Counted from the stretch's first letter, positions 17,871-27,607 are shown. The stretch is 64,000 nt of DNA from Abyssibacter sp036156195 (GCA_036156195.1 JAYZUZ010000004.1:62001-126000), one strand, 5' to 3'. Notes: generated from the sequence alone by a model not told the origin. A program made the numbers and translations.

Positions 17871-18037
17871 TCAGTCTTTCGGGGGTGCGAATGGGTGCGT
17901 CGCTACACGCCGGATCGGGCGCCGAGCGCGGCGGCAACCCATCCGCCGGGTCGGTGGACAGCCGCGTCCTGCATGCCGTCAACGCGTTTATTAGCATGCC
18001 TGCTGCAGTGCCGCATCTCAAACCGGCCTGTCCAACC

Positions 18038-18490
18038 CTAGGCCGGTCGCTCCATGTATTGGTGCGGGCCGATCCCTTCAATGTCGAAGATCGGGCCACT
18101 ACCGGCGAAACCGTAGCGTGCGTAGAACCCAATGGCGGGTTGTCGGGCGTTACACCAAATTGCCCGCGCGTCACCGAGCAATGCGTAATCGACGGCTGCC
18201 TGCAGCAGGGCTGCACCCAAGCCCTGGCCCTGGACCTCAGGGGCTGTGGCCATGCCCCGGATCCGCCATTGCTGATCGGCCGGCGCCCGGGTGCAGCGAG
18301 GGTCGGACTCCGGAAAAATGGAGACGACACCGACGATGCCGCCATCGCGCATCGCGGCAAAATGCCCGACTTCGGGGCTGTCATCGCCAGCGAACTGGGC
18401 CCGGGCAAGCGGTTGGTGGGCGCGTAGGAGCTGATGCCGCACGGGCAGCACTTGCGCAATGCTCACCCGCACGACAGGTAGCGGGCTCAT
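18038..18490 (-). CDS. GNAT-family N-acetyltransferase
   Basis: A 150-residue GNAT protein. The acetyl-CoA-binding motif A is visible as GMATAPEVQGQGLGAALL (Q/RxxGxG/A type), followed by the C-terminal AIGFYARYGFAGSG typical of the fold. The start overlaps the stop of nth by 4 bp, so it is the last gene of the rnf-nth unit. The substrate cannot be inferred. Confidence 0.82.
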   Translation of the reverse strand: MSPLPVVRVSIAQVLPVRHQLLRAHQPLARAQFAGDDSPEVGHFAAMRDGGIVGVVSIFPESDPRCTRAPADQQWRIRGMATAPEVQGQGLGAALLQAAVDYALLGDARAIWCNARQPAIGFYARYGFAGSGPIFDIEGIGPHQYMERPA

Positions 18491-19125
18491 GCCACGGCCT
18501 CCTTGCCCCGGAATTCGCAGAGATCGTGAATGACGCAGTCATGGCACATCGGCTTGCGCGCCTTGCAGGTGTATCGGCCATGCAAGATCAGCCAGTGGTG
18601 AGCGTCCAGCCGGTAATCCGGCGGAATGAGTCGCACAAGCCGGTCCTCCACCTCGCGCACGGTCTTGCCCGTGGCAATGCGCGTGCGGTTGGCTACGCGA
18701 AAGATATGCGTGTCAACGGCAATGGTCGGTTGGCCAAAGGCCGTGTTCAACACCACGTTGGCGGTTTTGCGACCGACGCCGGGCAGGGCTTCCAAGGCGG
18801 CGCGATTGTCGGGCACCTCGCCACCGTGCCGTTCGATGAGTTGGTGGCACAGCGCAATCACATGCCGGGCCTTGGAATTGAACAAACCGATGGTCTTGAT
18901 GTATTCGCTCAGGCCCTCGACGCCCAGTGCGGCAATCGCCTCGGGTGTATTGGCCACCGGGAACAGTTTGGCCGTGGCCTTGTTCACGCCGACATCCGTG
19001 GCCTGGGCTGACAGGACAACGGCGACCAGCAATTCAAACGGATTGCTGTAGTTCAGCTCCGTTTCCGGTTTGGGGCGCTGCGCCTTGAGGCGCTCGAAAA
19101 TTTCGGTCCGCTTGGCGGCGTTCAC
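18487..19125 (-). CDS. nth: endonuclease III
   Basis: DNA glycosylase/AP lyase for oxidised pyrimidines in base excision repair. It has 212 residues. The helix-hairpin-helix LPGVGRKTANVV holds the catalytic Lys, AVDTHIFRV the catalytic Asp, and C-X6-C-X2-C-X5-C (CKARKPMCHDCVIHDLC) the [4Fe-4S] cluster. The GTG at 19125 (VNAAKRTEIFERL) aligns with the normal family N-terminus; the frame is open much further upstream but that part is an rnfE shadow. Position after rnfE is a conserved gammaproteobacterial arrangement. Confidence 0.95.
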   Translation of the reverse strand: MNAAKRTEIFERLKAQRPKPETELNYSNPFELLVAVVLSAQATDVGVNKATAKLFPVANTPEAIAALGVEGLSEYIKTIGLFNSKARHVIALCHQLIERHGGEVPDNRAALEALPGVGRKTANVVLNTAFGQPTIAVDTHIFRVANRTRIATGKTVREVEDRLVRLIPPDYRLDAHHWLILHGRYTCKARKPMCHDCVIHDLCEFRGKEAVA

Positions 19126-19150
19126 GGGCGTATGAGGGGGTGGGTGAGGG

Positions 19151-19828
19151 TCAGGCGGGGTCTGCAATGCCGGCGCTGGGCGCTGTTGCCGACCGGGTCT
19201 GGCGACGTTCGAAGGCATTCTTGGCGGCGATGAGCAAAGCCAGTCCAATAAAGGCGCCGGGCGGCAGCACCGCCAGCAGAAAGCCCCGGAAATCAGGAAT
19301 GATGGTGAGCGTCCAGTCTTGGGCGACAGCGCCGAATAACAGTTCGGCGTCGGCCAGCAACGTGCCCTGGCCCAGCAACTCTCGCAGCGCACCGAGCGCA
19401 ACCAGAGCCAGTGCGAAACCCAGGCCCATCATCAGGCCGTCGAGCGCGGCATGGCCCACCGGGTTGCGTGAGGCAAAGGCTTCGGCGCGTCCGATAATGG
19501 CGCAATTGGTGACGATGAGCGGGATGAAAATGCCCAGCACCGTGTACAGCTCATGCAGCCAGGCGTTCATGGCGAGCTCCACCGTGGTGACGAAGGCGGC
19601 GATGACCAGCACAAAGACCGGGATGCGAATCTCGTCACGCACGATGTTACGGATGGCCGATACCGCGACGTTCGACGCCGTGAGTACCAGCAGCGTTGCG
19701 AGTCCCAGTCCGAGGGCATTGATGACCGAGTTGCTCACGGCAAGTAGCGGACATAGGCCCAATAGCTGCACCAGACCCGGGTTGTTCGTCCACAAACCAT
19801 TGCGGATGATGTCGCGCTGCGTACTCAT
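19151..19828 (-). CDS. rnfE: Rnf electron transport complex subunit E
   Basis: Integral inner-membrane subunit of the Rnf ferredoxin:NAD+ oxidoreductase (called Rsx in E. coli, where it reduces SoxR). It has 225 residues with about six hydrophobic segments. NNPGLVQLLGLCPLLAVSNS and IPLIVTNCAIIGRAEAF are family-conserved and carry the cysteines proposed to hold an intramembrane cluster with RnfA. The ATG at 19828 overlaps the rnfG stop by 4 bp. nth follows 25 bp downstream. Confidence 0.95.
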   Translation of the reverse strand: MSTQRDIIRNGLWTNNPGLVQLLGLCPLLAVSNSVINALGLGLATLLVLTASNVAVSAIRNIVRDEIRIPVFVLVIAAFVTTVELAMNAWLHELYTVLGIFIPLIVTNCAIIGRAEAFASRNPVGHAALDGLMMGLGFALALVALGALRELLGQGTLLADAELLFGAVAQDWTLTIIPDFRGFLLAVLPPGAFIGLALLIAAKNAFERRQTRSATAPSAGIADPA

Positions 19829-20472
19829 GGTGTGTCGACTGGCGGAGCCAGCAGGGTGTCGCGATGGGTGTCGAAGAATACCAGCGCCTGGCGAACGGCC
19901 TTGATGACCGCGCGCGGCGTAATCGTCGCTCCGGCAAACTGGTCGAACTGTCCGCCATCCTTGCGCACCTTCCACTGGCGCGGCGGCGGTTCGCCCAGTG
20001 ACAGGCCGGCGAACTGCCGGATCCAGTCGCTGCGGCGGGTCTCGATGGCATCCCCCAGTCCGGGCGTCTCGCGGTGGTTGAGCACGCGGACACCGGTGAG
20101 CGTGCCATGCGTATCAATGCCAACCAGCAGGCGGATGTCACCGCTGTACCCGTCGGGTGCCACCACCGGAAACAACACGGCGACCGGTTCGGCGCCGCGC
20201 CGTGCGCGGTAGGCGGTCAACGGCTCGTCCGTGCCCAGCAGGTCTGGATCGCGGATGCGGATGGTGTCGTCAAGCAGGGCGTTGGTATAGCGCTCGGCCG
20301 GCAGGACCTCGGTGAGCGTGCTGCGCAGCGACGCCCGCTGCTGCTCGATGATGCGCTCCCGGGTCAAGGCTTCGGTGCCGGCCACCAGGACGCCGCCCAC
20401 AATGGCAAACAGGGCCAGCAGGCCGGCGCTGCCAAACATCTGGCGTCGAAGCGTGGCGGGGGTGTCAGACAT
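19825..20472 (-). CDS. rnfG: Rnf electron transport complex subunit G
   Basis: Single-span subunit with a periplasmic FMN-binding domain. It has 215 residues: a membrane segment at about 14-34 and an FMN_bind domain at about 95-200. The FMN attachment Thr is expected in the FAGATITPRAV motif (family SGAT type). It overlaps rnfE by 4 bp and touches rnfD. Confidence 0.94.
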   Translation of the reverse strand: MSDTPATLRRQMFGSAGLLALFAIVGGVLVAGTEALTRERIIEQQRASLRSTLTEVLPAERYTNALLDDTIRIRDPDLLGTDEPLTAYRARRGAEPVAVLFPVVAPDGYSGDIRLLVGIDTHGTLTGVRVLNHRETPGLGDAIETRRSDWIRQFAGLSLGEPPPRQWKVRKDGGQFDQFAGATITPRAVIKAVRQALVFFDTHRDTLLAPPVDTP

Positions 20473-21458
20473 TAGCGACCGTAGACCCGAGGCTGGGTAT
20501 GGGCGTCGAGCAGCGGCACGGTGAGATTCATCAACAGCACGGCAAAGGCCATCCCGTCCGGATATCCACCCCAGGTTCGGATGATGTACACGAGCAGCCC
20601 GATGCCGGCTCCAAAAATCAGCTTGCCCCGTGGCGTCGTGGCCCCGGAAACCGGGTCCGTCGCGATGAAGAAAGCCCCCAGCATGGCCGCGCCCGTCGTC
20701 CAGTGGAACAGCGGCGAGGCGTAGCGGTCGGCGTCGAACAGCCAGGGGAGCAGGGCCAGCGTGCCAAGCCCGGCCAGCACGGCCACAGGAATCCGCCAGC
20801 TGATATCACGGCGCCAGCACAGCCACAGGCCGCCGGCCAGGAAGGCCAGGTTAATCCACAACCAACCGCTGCGACCGGCCAGGTCGGTCAGGGATTCGCC
20901 GACCAGCTTGTCCTGGGCCAGGCCGCTGCGCAGGGCGTCCAGTGGTGTGGCGCCCGTGAGTGCATCAATACGTTCGATGCCCACGCCCAGCCACTGCGCC
21001 TGGAGTGTCGCTGCCGGTGCAATGGCTTGCTGGGTCCAATAGGTCAGTTCGGTGGGGAAGGAGATCAGCACCACCACATACCCCACCATCGCGGGGTTGA
21101 AAGGGTTCTGCCCGAGGCCGCCGTAGAGTTGCTTGCCCAGCACGATTGCCAGGGCGCTGCCGGTCACCGTGAGCCACCACGGGGCGAGCGGCGGAAGGGC
21201 GAGGGCGAAGAGCACGGCGGTGAGCACGGCAGTCCAGTCGCCGATAAAACGTGTCACGGGTCGCTGGCGCAGCCGCAACAACACCGCTTCGGTCGCCAGC
21301 GCCGCAGCGACGGCGATGAGCACATTGCTGAGCACGCCGATGCCAAAGCAGATCACCATGGCGGCAATGCCGGGGAGCAAGGCGATGAGCACGCGGCGCA
21401 TCAGTCCCGCAACGGTGGGTTGTACCGGCAGGTGTGGCGAACTCAGGGCGGCACTCAC
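20472..21458 (-). CDS. rnfD: Rnf electron transport complex subunit D
   Basis: NqrB/RnfD-family inner-membrane flavoprotein of 328 residues with about 8-9 membrane segments. ALTGATPLDALRSG contains the threonine that carries covalent FMN in this family. GGLGQNPFNPAMVGYV and TDPVSGATTPRGK are further conserved blocks. The start overlaps the rnfC stop by 4 bp. It forms part of the ion-translocating core. Confidence 0.95.
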   Translation of the reverse strand: MSAALSSPHLPVQPTVAGLMRRVLIALLPGIAAMVICFGIGVLSNVLIAVAAALATEAVLLRLRQRPVTRFIGDWTAVLTAVLFALALPPLAPWWLTVTGSALAIVLGKQLYGGLGQNPFNPAMVGYVVVLISFPTELTYWTQQAIAPAATLQAQWLGVGIERIDALTGATPLDALRSGLAQDKLVGESLTDLAGRSGWLWINLAFLAGGLWLCWRRDISWRIPVAVLAGLGTLALLPWLFDADRYASPLFHWTTGAAMLGAFFIATDPVSGATTPRGKLIFGAGIGLLVYIIRTWGGYPDGMAFAVLLMNLTVPLLDAHTQPRVYGR

Positions 21459-23113
21459 GCGGAGTCTCCGGGTGGTGAATCACGGCGCTCGGCGGGCTGA
21501 GCGTCGTCGGACGGGCCGGACTTATTGGTCTGGGCCGCGGTGGGAGTCGGCTCCGCGGCCTGCGCGGGGCTTCGTGCCTTGGCCTTGGCCCTTGCGATCG
21601 CCGCAGCAACCGGGTCATCGGCCGCCGCCGCATCGGTAGCCTGCTCGGTGGCGGCCTTTTTCTCAGCCTTGGCTCGCAGCGCTGCCTTTTTCGCCTCACG
21701 CGCGGCCTTCTTCTGTGCTTCTTCGCGTTCGAGTCTTGCGAGCCGGGCCTCGTGGCGCTGACGCGCTACGTCGGCTTTGCGCTGGGCGCGTTCATCCGCC
21801 CAGATCTCGGTTTTGGCGTGCCGGTAGTACTGCACCAGCGGAATGTGGCTCGGACAGACCTGCGCACAACAGCCGCATTCAATGCAGTCGAAGAGCTTGT
21901 AGTCCTGTGCCTTGTCGAACTCCTGAGCCTTGGCATGCCAGTACAACTGCTGCGGCAGCAGGCCTGCTGGGCAGGCTTCCGCGCAGGCACCGCAACGAAT
22001 GCAGGGCAGTGCGGGGGTGTCGGGGCGCAGGTCTTCCGGACGCAGCGCCAGAATGCAATTGGTGGCCTTGACCACCGGCACGTCGGCGCCGGATAGCGCA
22101 AAGCCCATCATTGGCCCGCCCATAATCAGTCGCGCATCCGGATCCACCAGGCCGCCTGCCTGGGCCAGCAGTTCGCTGACGGGGGTGCCGATACGCACCC
22201 GCAGGTTGCAGGGCCGGGCAATCCCCGGACCGGTGACGGTGACGACGCGCTGGGTCAGTGGGCGGCCGTGGGCCACCGCTTCCCAGACGGCGACTGCAGT
22301 GCCGGGGTTGTGGCAGACGATGCCGATGTCCAGCGGCAGGCCGTGGCTGGGTATCTCTCGGCCGGTGAGGGTCTGGATGAGCTGTTTTTCCCCGCCTTGC
22401 GGATAGCGCGTCGGGACGGTGACGATGGTCACTCGGCTGTCCTGCCGCTGCTCCAGGGCGTTGGTCAGCGCTGCGATCGCATCCGGTTTGTTGTCCTCGA
22501 TACCAATCAGGCATTGCTGCGCCTGCAGGGCGTGGAGCATCAATTCCACGCCCCGCAGGATGTCATCCGCGCGCTCACGCATCAGCGCCTGATCGCAGGA
22601 GATGTAGGGCTCGCACTCGGCGCCATTGATCACCAGCGTGTCCACGACGCTGGAGCCAGGGTTGAGCTTGATGAAGCTTGGAAAGGCGGCGCCTCCGAGT
22701 CCCACCACTCCAGCCTGACGGACACGGTTACGCAAGCTGGTTGCATCCATGGCCAGGCCATCGGCCAGCGCGTCGGGTTGCTGGCGGTCTTCGCCATCGA
22801 CTTCGATGACCACGCACTCGGCCGTCAGGCCGGAGGGGTGGGGCACGGGGCGGGGTTCGATGGCCACGATCCGGCCCGAGGTCGCTGCATGCACCGGGGT
22901 TGAGACGTAGCCATCGGCGGCCGCCAACGGCTGCCCACCGGTCACGGTGTCCCCCACATTGACGAGGCATTTGGCTGGCTGGCCGATATGCTGAGACAGC
23001 GGAACGATGAGTTGCTGAGGCAGCTGTGCTTCGCGGATCGGTGCATCCAGCTTGTGATAGCTCAGCGAGAGCCCACCAGGGAACTGGTGCTTGGCCTGGG
23101 TGTGCAGATTCAT
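21455..23113 (-). CDS. rnfC: Rnf electron transport complex subunit C
   Basis: Peripheral NADH- and FMN-binding subunit of 552 residues. The N-terminal domain has FPGGLSLSYHK and the flavin/NADH region VGLGGAAFPSFIKLNP. Two [4Fe-4S] ferredoxin motifs follow (CIRCGACAEACP and CIECGCCAQVCP). The last roughly 130 residues form a Lys/Ala-rich, low-complexity tail, a feature that varies between gammaproteobacterial RnfC proteins. It overlaps rnfB by 4 bp. Confidence 0.95.
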   Translation of the reverse strand: MNLHTQAKHQFPGGLSLSYHKLDAPIREAQLPQQLIVPLSQHIGQPAKCLVNVGDTVTGGQPLAAADGYVSTPVHAATSGRIVAIEPRPVPHPSGLTAECVVIEVDGEDRQQPDALADGLAMDATSLRNRVRQAGVVGLGGAAFPSFIKLNPGSSVVDTLVINGAECEPYISCDQALMRERADDILRGVELMLHALQAQQCLIGIEDNKPDAIAALTNALEQRQDSRVTIVTVPTRYPQGGEKQLIQTLTGREIPSHGLPLDIGIVCHNPGTAVAVWEAVAHGRPLTQRVVTVTGPGIARPCNLRVRIGTPVSELLAQAGGLVDPDARLIMGGPMMGFALSGADVPVVKATNCILALRPEDLRPDTPALPCIRCGACAEACPAGLLPQQLYWHAKAQEFDKAQDYKLFDCIECGCCAQVCPSHIPLVQYYRHAKTEIWADERAQRKADVARQRHEARLARLEREEAQKKAAREAKKAALRAKAEKKAATEQATDAAAADDPVAAAIARAKAKARSPAQAAEPTPTAAQTNKSGPSDDAQPAERRDSPPGDSA

Positions 23114-23658
23114 GCGGCTGCACCCTCGTCAGGTTTCGGCCAGCGCCAGGTCGTGACGTCATCGCGGACCGGCAGCATGTCGATGCAGTCGACCGGGCAG
23201 GGTGGGACGCAAAGGTCGCAGCCGGTGCACTCCTCCGCGATCACGGTATGCATTTGCTGTCGGGCACCGACAATGGCGTCCACCGGGCAGGCCTGAATAC
23301 ACAAGGTACAGCCAATGCACTCGTCCTCGCGGATGAACGCGACGGTGGGTAGCGCCTTGGCCTCGCCATTCTCCGGATTGAGAGGCTTGGGCTCGCGGCC
23401 GAGCAGCTCCGCCAGCTTGATGACGCCATCTTCACCGCCGGGTGGGCACTGGTTGATGTCTGCTTCGCCATCGGCAATGGCTTGGGCGTAGGGACGGCAA
23501 CCCGGGTAGTTGCATTGCCCGCATTGGGTCTGCGGCAGGATACGGTCGATCTGATCGACCAGTGGATCGCCCTCGACCTTGAAGCGAACGGCTGCGAAAC
23601 CCAGGACGAGGCCGAAAACGGCCGCCAGCGCGGTCAGTGCAAGTATGGCCCCGAGCAT
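23110..23658 (-). CDS. rnfB: Rnf electron transport complex subunit B
   Basis: Ferredoxin-like electron entry subunit of 182 residues. An N-terminal membrane anchor (about 1-25) precedes the four-Cys motif with CGQCNYPGC and two C-terminal [4Fe-4S] motifs, CIGCTLCIQACP and CTGCDLCVPPCP. The start lies 3 bp after the rnfA stop. Confidence 0.95.
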   Translation of the reverse strand: MLGAILALTALAAVFGLVLGFAAVRFKVEGDPLVDQIDRILPQTQCGQCNYPGCRPYAQAIADGEADINQCPPGGEDGVIKLAELLGREPKPLNPENGEAKALPTVAFIREDECIGCTLCIQACPVDAIVGARQQMHTVIAEECTGCDLCVPPCPVDCIDMLPVRDDVTTWRWPKPDEGAAA

Positions 23659-23661
23659 TGT

Positions 23662-24237
23662 CTAGACCAGCCCCGTAAAGCCCATGAAGGCCAGCGACAT
23701 GATGCCGGCGGTGACCAGCCCGATGGGTGCACCGCGAAAGGCTTCCGGGACATCGGCCACCGCCAGGCGCTCACGGATGGAGGAGAACAACACCATGACC
23801 AGCGAGAAGCCCGCCGCCGCGCCAAAACCGTAGAGCGCAGATTCGATGAAGCCGTTGGCCTGGCGGACGTTGAGCAGCGCCACCCCCAATACCGCACAGT
23901 TCGTGGTGATCAACGGCAGGTAAATACCGAGCACCTCATAGAGCAACGGGCTGGACTTGCGGACGACCATTTCAGTGAACTGGACGACGGCAGCAATCAC
24001 GAGGATGAAGCTAATCGTCCGCAGGTAACTCAGCCCCAGCGGCTCGAGCAGGTAGGTCTCGACCAGATAGGCGCTGATGGCCGAGAGTGTCAGGACAAAG
24101 GTCGTGGCGCCGGCCATCCCGATCGAAGCCGACAACTTGTTCGATACGCCCATGAACGGGCACAGGCCCAGAAACTGGACCAGCACGAAGTTGTTGACCA
24201 GTACGGTTCCAACCAGGATGAGCAGATAGTCATTCAT
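23662..24237 (-). CDS. rnfA: Rnf electron transport complex subunit A
   Basis: Integral membrane partner of RnfE: 191 residues and six hydrophobic segments. NNFVLVQFLGLCPFMGVSNK and LPLITTNCAVLGVAL are the conserved cysteine-containing segments. It is the first gene of rnfABCDGE-nth-GNAT. The 69-bp gap to the metG stop leaves little space, so either a promoter lies in that gap or transcription continues from metG. Confidence 0.95.
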   Translation of the reverse strand: MNDYLLILVGTVLVNNFVLVQFLGLCPFMGVSNKLSASIGMAGATTFVLTLSAISAYLVETYLLEPLGLSYLRTISFILVIAAVVQFTEMVVRKSSPLLYEVLGIYLPLITTNCAVLGVALLNVRQANGFIESALYGFGAAAGFSLVMVLFSSIRERLAVADVPEAFRGAPIGLVTAGIMSLAFMGFTGLV

Positions 24238-24306
24238 GGGGCCGTCAACTCTCGATGCGTGGCAAGGCCGGTCATGCCGGGCCGCCAGGCGCCGGCAAGG
24301 ACGAGG

Positions 24307-26316
24307 CTACTTCACCCGGGAGCCGGGTGTCGCACCCGTGTCGGGGCTGATCACGTAAATGCCCTGTCCGTCACCCGCTGCGATCACCATGCCTTCGGAG
24401 ATGCCAAAGCGCATCTTGCGCGGCGCCAGGTTGGCGACGACAACGACCAGCTTGTTCTTTAGCTGGTCGGGCGAGTAGGCGGATTTGATCCCTGCGAACA
24501 CATTGCGTGTGCCCAGCTCACCCACGTCCAGCGTGAGTTGCAGCAGTTTGTCCGCACCCTCGACCGGCTGTGCATCCGCCACGCGTGCAACGCGCAGATC
24601 GACCTTCATGAAGTCGTCGATCCCAATCACATCATCCTCGGACGCGGCGGCCTGGGCCGGCGGCTTTGCGGCAGCGGCCATCTGCTTGGCGGCATCTTGC
24701 ATGGCAGTGACTTGCTTCTCCTCAATGCGTGTCATCAGGGGCTTGAACTTGTTAATGCGGTGGCCATGCAGGGGTTGACCCAGGGCCGTCCACTGCATGG
24801 GGGGTAGATTCAGAAAGGCCTCAACCTTGGCCGCCATTGTCGGTAGAACGGGCTTGAGGTAAACCGTGAGATCACGGAAAGCCGTCAATGCCGTTGAACA
24901 GACTCGGTGCAGATCGGCGCTGCGTTCCGCGTCCTTAGCGATCACCCAGGGCTGCTGCTCGGCAATGTAGGCGTTGACAGCATCTGCTGCCGCCATCGCC
25001 AGGCGCGTGGCCTTGGCGAAATTACGCGCATCGTATGCCGCAGCAATCTCGTCAGCGACGCCCGTTACCCGGTCGAGGACGGCCGTGTCGACGGAGCCGC
25101 CCAGCTGTCCGTCAAAGCGCTTGGTAATGAAGTTGGCCGTGCGACTCGCGATGTTCACGTACTTGCCGACTAGGTCCGCGTTGACGATTTGCATGAAGTC
25201 CTGGAGCCCCAGGTCCATGTCCTCAATTGAACCGGTGATGCGCGAAGCATAGAAATAGCGCAGCGGCTCGGCGGGCAAATGGTCCAGCCAAGTGCGCGCC
25301 GTGATGAACGTGCCGCGCGACTTCGACATCTTTTCCCCGTTCAGGGTGATCATCCCGTGTGCGAACACGCCGGTCGGCGAGCGGAAGCCAGCCGCCTCCA
25401 ACATGGCCGGCCAGAACAGCGCATGGAAATAGATGATGTCCTTTCCGATGAAGTGGTAAACCTCTGCGTCGGAGTCCTTGGCCCAGATGGCATCAAAGTC
25501 GACATCCGGATCCCGGCTGGCCAGGTGCTTCAGGCTGGCCATGTAGCCCACCGGAGCGTCGACCCAGACGTAAAAATACTTGCCCGGAGCCCCCGGAATC
25601 TCGAAGCCGAAATACGGCGCGTCGCGGGAGATGTCCCAGTCCTTGAGTCCGGCCTTGAACCACTCGGCCAGCTTGGGCGCGACGGTATCCTGCACTACAC
25701 CCGATGCCAGGAACTCGCGTAGGTAGTCCTCCATCGCCGGTAGCCGGAAGAAGAAATGTTCCGAAGACTTCTGGACGGGAGTTTCACCCGAGACGACGGA
25801 CACCGGATCGATCAGGTCGGTGGGGCGGTAGGTCGCCCCGCAGGCCTCGCAGTTGTCTCCGTACTGGCCAGGCGTCTTGCAGCTGGGGCAGGTGCCTTTG
25901 ATGAACCGGTCCGGCAGGAACATGCCCCGCTTGGCGTCATAGGCCTGTTCCACATCGCGAGCGTCGATGAGTCCAGCGGCCTGGAGCCGGCCGAAAATAA
26001 GCGAGGCGAGCTCGGCATTCTCGTCGGAGTGCGTGGAGTGGTAGTTGTCGTACTCCACGCCGAAGTCGACAAAGTCCCGCAGGTGCTCGTCCTTGAAGCG
26101 GTCAATCAATGCTTCCGGGGTGATGCCCTCGGCTTCTGCCTTGAGCATGATGCCTGAGCCATGGGCGTCGTCTGCGCAGCAGAAGATCACGCGATGCCCT
26201 GCCATTCGCTGATACCGCACCCAGGTGTCGCTTTGGACATGTTCCACCATGTGGCCGAGGTGAATCGGTCCATTGGCGTAGGGCAGTGCGCTGGTCACGA
26301 ACAGAGTGCGGGACAT
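24307..26316 (-). CDS. metG: methionyl-tRNA synthetase
   Basis: Charges tRNA-Met in the cytosol. It has 669 residues: the class I HIGH-type motif PYANGPIHLGH at the N-terminus, a zinc knuckle (CPSCKTPGQYGDNCEACG), the KMSKS motif in GEKMSKSRGTF, an anticodon-binding helical domain, and a C-terminal EMAP/Trbp111-like tRNA-binding domain (from about residue 565). Full-length E. coli-type enzyme. Its substrate tRNA-Met is also in this window (57218-57294). Confidence 0.96.
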   Translation of the reverse strand: MSRTLFVTSALPYANGPIHLGHMVEHVQSDTWVRYQRMAGHRVIFCCADDAHGSGIMLKAEAEGITPEALIDRFKDEHLRDFVDFGVEYDNYHSTHSDENAELASLIFGRLQAAGLIDARDVEQAYDAKRGMFLPDRFIKGTCPSCKTPGQYGDNCEACGATYRPTDLIDPVSVVSGETPVQKSSEHFFFRLPAMEDYLREFLASGVVQDTVAPKLAEWFKAGLKDWDISRDAPYFGFEIPGAPGKYFYVWVDAPVGYMASLKHLASRDPDVDFDAIWAKDSDAEVYHFIGKDIIYFHALFWPAMLEAAGFRSPTGVFAHGMITLNGEKMSKSRGTFITARTWLDHLPAEPLRYFYASRITGSIEDMDLGLQDFMQIVNADLVGKYVNIASRTANFITKRFDGQLGGSVDTAVLDRVTGVADEIAAAYDARNFAKATRLAMAAADAVNAYIAEQQPWVIAKDAERSADLHRVCSTALTAFRDLTVYLKPVLPTMAAKVEAFLNLPPMQWTALGQPLHGHRINKFKPLMTRIEEKQVTAMQDAAKQMAAAAKPPAQAAASEDDVIGIDDFMKVDLRVARVADAQPVEGADKLLQLTLDVGELGTRNVFAGIKSAYSPDQLKNKLVVVVANLAPRKMRFGISEGMVIAAGDGQGIYVISPDTGATPGSRVK

Positions 26317-26716
26317 GGCCCAGAAATCTCCAGATTAAAAGGGCGGCGGATTATGCCACAGCACTTTCGCGGCCCTGCCGCCCGCGCACCGGATCCGTAA
26401 TGCAGCGGGCCTGGGTCCAGGGCGGCATGTCGCCGTGCCAAGGCCGGTTGTCGCTGATCCGATACAACATAAGTTCTTGTCGATGCTTGGGAAATCTAGG
26501 CCGCAGAGCCGCTTTGTCGCCATCAGGCGACGGAATCAGGCCGATTAGGGTCTGTTCGGCGCAGTTCTCCAGGGTGGTGTGCAAATAAGCCATTGAAATA
26601 AAAGAATAAAAATCTCATGGCACGGCGCTGGCAATAAGGCTGTCATGTGGCACTTGGGAGCGTGCTTGGCGCGGCTCCCGCGACACAGCCCCATTCATTG
26701 CAAGCAAGGGAACAGC
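26317..26716. other. 400-bp divergent intergenic region, no gene seen
   Basis: This lies between the metG start (minus) and the glycine-zipper lipoprotein gene (plus). Short frames on both strands lack family features. An A/T-rich patch at 26593-26615 (tgaaataaaagaataaaaat) is the best candidate promoter or UP-element for the plus-strand envelope genes. No riboswitch or T-box was recognised. Confidence 0.4.
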
Positions 26717-27205
26717 ATGAACAAGTCAAATCACAGCACACATTGGAATCGTTGGATCGCGGCCGGGGCCATGGCTGCCTGCGCCATCTCGCTCCAGGCC
26801 TGCGGTGATGTCGTGGGTGCATATTCGGACGAGGCTGATCAAGGCGCCTCGCAAGTCGCAGCCGCAGAGGCCTGCAATCGCTGCGGAACGATTACCGCCA
26901 TTACGCCCGTGAAGGTGGATGGAGAAGCCTCCGGTGCCGGCGCGGTGGCAGGCGCGATCATCGGCGGTGTTGTGGGGCATCAGTTCGGTAGTGGCTCGGG
27001 CAATGATGCCGCTACTGCAGCGGGCGCCGTCGGTGGTGCCGTAGCGGGTAATGAAGTCGAAAAGCATCGCAACAGCAGCACCATTTACGAAGTCACCATC
27101 GATCTGGAATCCGGTGGCTCGCAGACCGTCAATCTCGCTTCGGCCACCGGCTTTAGCGTGGGCGATGAGGTCCGCGTCTCGGGCGATCAGCTCGTCCATA
27201 TCTAA
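26717..27205 (+). CDS. glycine-zipper 2TM lipoprotein
   Basis: A 162-residue predicted lipoprotein: signal MNKSN... with the lipobox SLQAC (Cys at about residue 29). A CNRCGTI segment follows, then the glycine-zipper block GAGAVAGAIIGGVVGHQFG and GAVGGAVAGNE, as in SlyB/Rickettsia 17-kDa antigen-like proteins, ending in a small beta domain. Such proteins sit in the outer membrane and respond to envelope or salt stress. The ATG at 26717 is preferred over 26645 because it starts the lipoprotein signal. Confidence 0.82.
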   Translation: MNKSNHSTHWNRWIAAGAMAACAISLQACGDVVGAYSDEADQGASQVAAAEACNRCGTITAITPVKVDGEASGAGAVAGAIIGGVVGHQFGSGSGNDAATAAGAVGGAVAGNEVEKHRNSSTIYEVTIDLESGGSQTVNLASATGFSVGDEVRVSGDQLVHI

Positions 27206-27279
27206 CAGGAACAAGTTGCGTGCGCCGGTGTCTTCCGGCCACGCATCCGCGTGATCAGTTTCAAACCAGGAGTACGACA

Positions 27280-27594
27280 GTGAAGGGAATGACGATGAAG
27301 AAGTTCGCCATGTTCGGGGCGGCCGGTCTGCTGGCCATTGGGGCCTCGGGCTGCGTGACCACGGGTGATCTGGAAGAGGTGCGTGCCATGGCTGAGCAGG
27401 CGGCTCAGGATGCCGCTGCCGCGCAGCAGGCAGCCAATGCTGCTGAGCGCAAGGCAACGGCCGCGCAGTCCACGGCCTCGGAGGCCAACGCTCGGGCCAC
27501 GCGTGCTGAGGAAGCCGCCAATGCCGCTGAACAGTGCTGTAAGGCCAACACCGAACGCATGAACCGCATGTTCGAAAAGTCCATGCAGAAATAA
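27280..27594 (+). CDS. Lpp/OprI-like alanine-zipper lipoprotein
   Basis: A small lipoprotein of about 100 residues. The signal MKKFAMFG... ends in GASGC. The mature part is an Ala-rich heptad coiled coil (AEQAAQDAAAAQQAANAAE) ending MFEKSMQK, very like Pseudomonas OprI (...ALRMLEKASRK). The C-terminal Lys is the residue that L,D-transpeptidases link to murein in Lpp. Unusually, a CysCys pair (EQCCK) interrupts the coil. The GTG at 27280 has GGAG 7 nt upstream; ATGs at 27289 and 27295 are alternatives, the last with its own AAGGGA. Confidence 0.8.
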   Translation: MKGMTMKKFAMFGAAGLLAIGASGCVTTGDLEEVRAMAEQAAQDAAAAQQAANAAERKATAAQSTASEANARATRAEEAANAAEQCCKANTERMNRMFEKSMQK

Positions 27595-27607
27595 GCATTG
27601 ACACAGA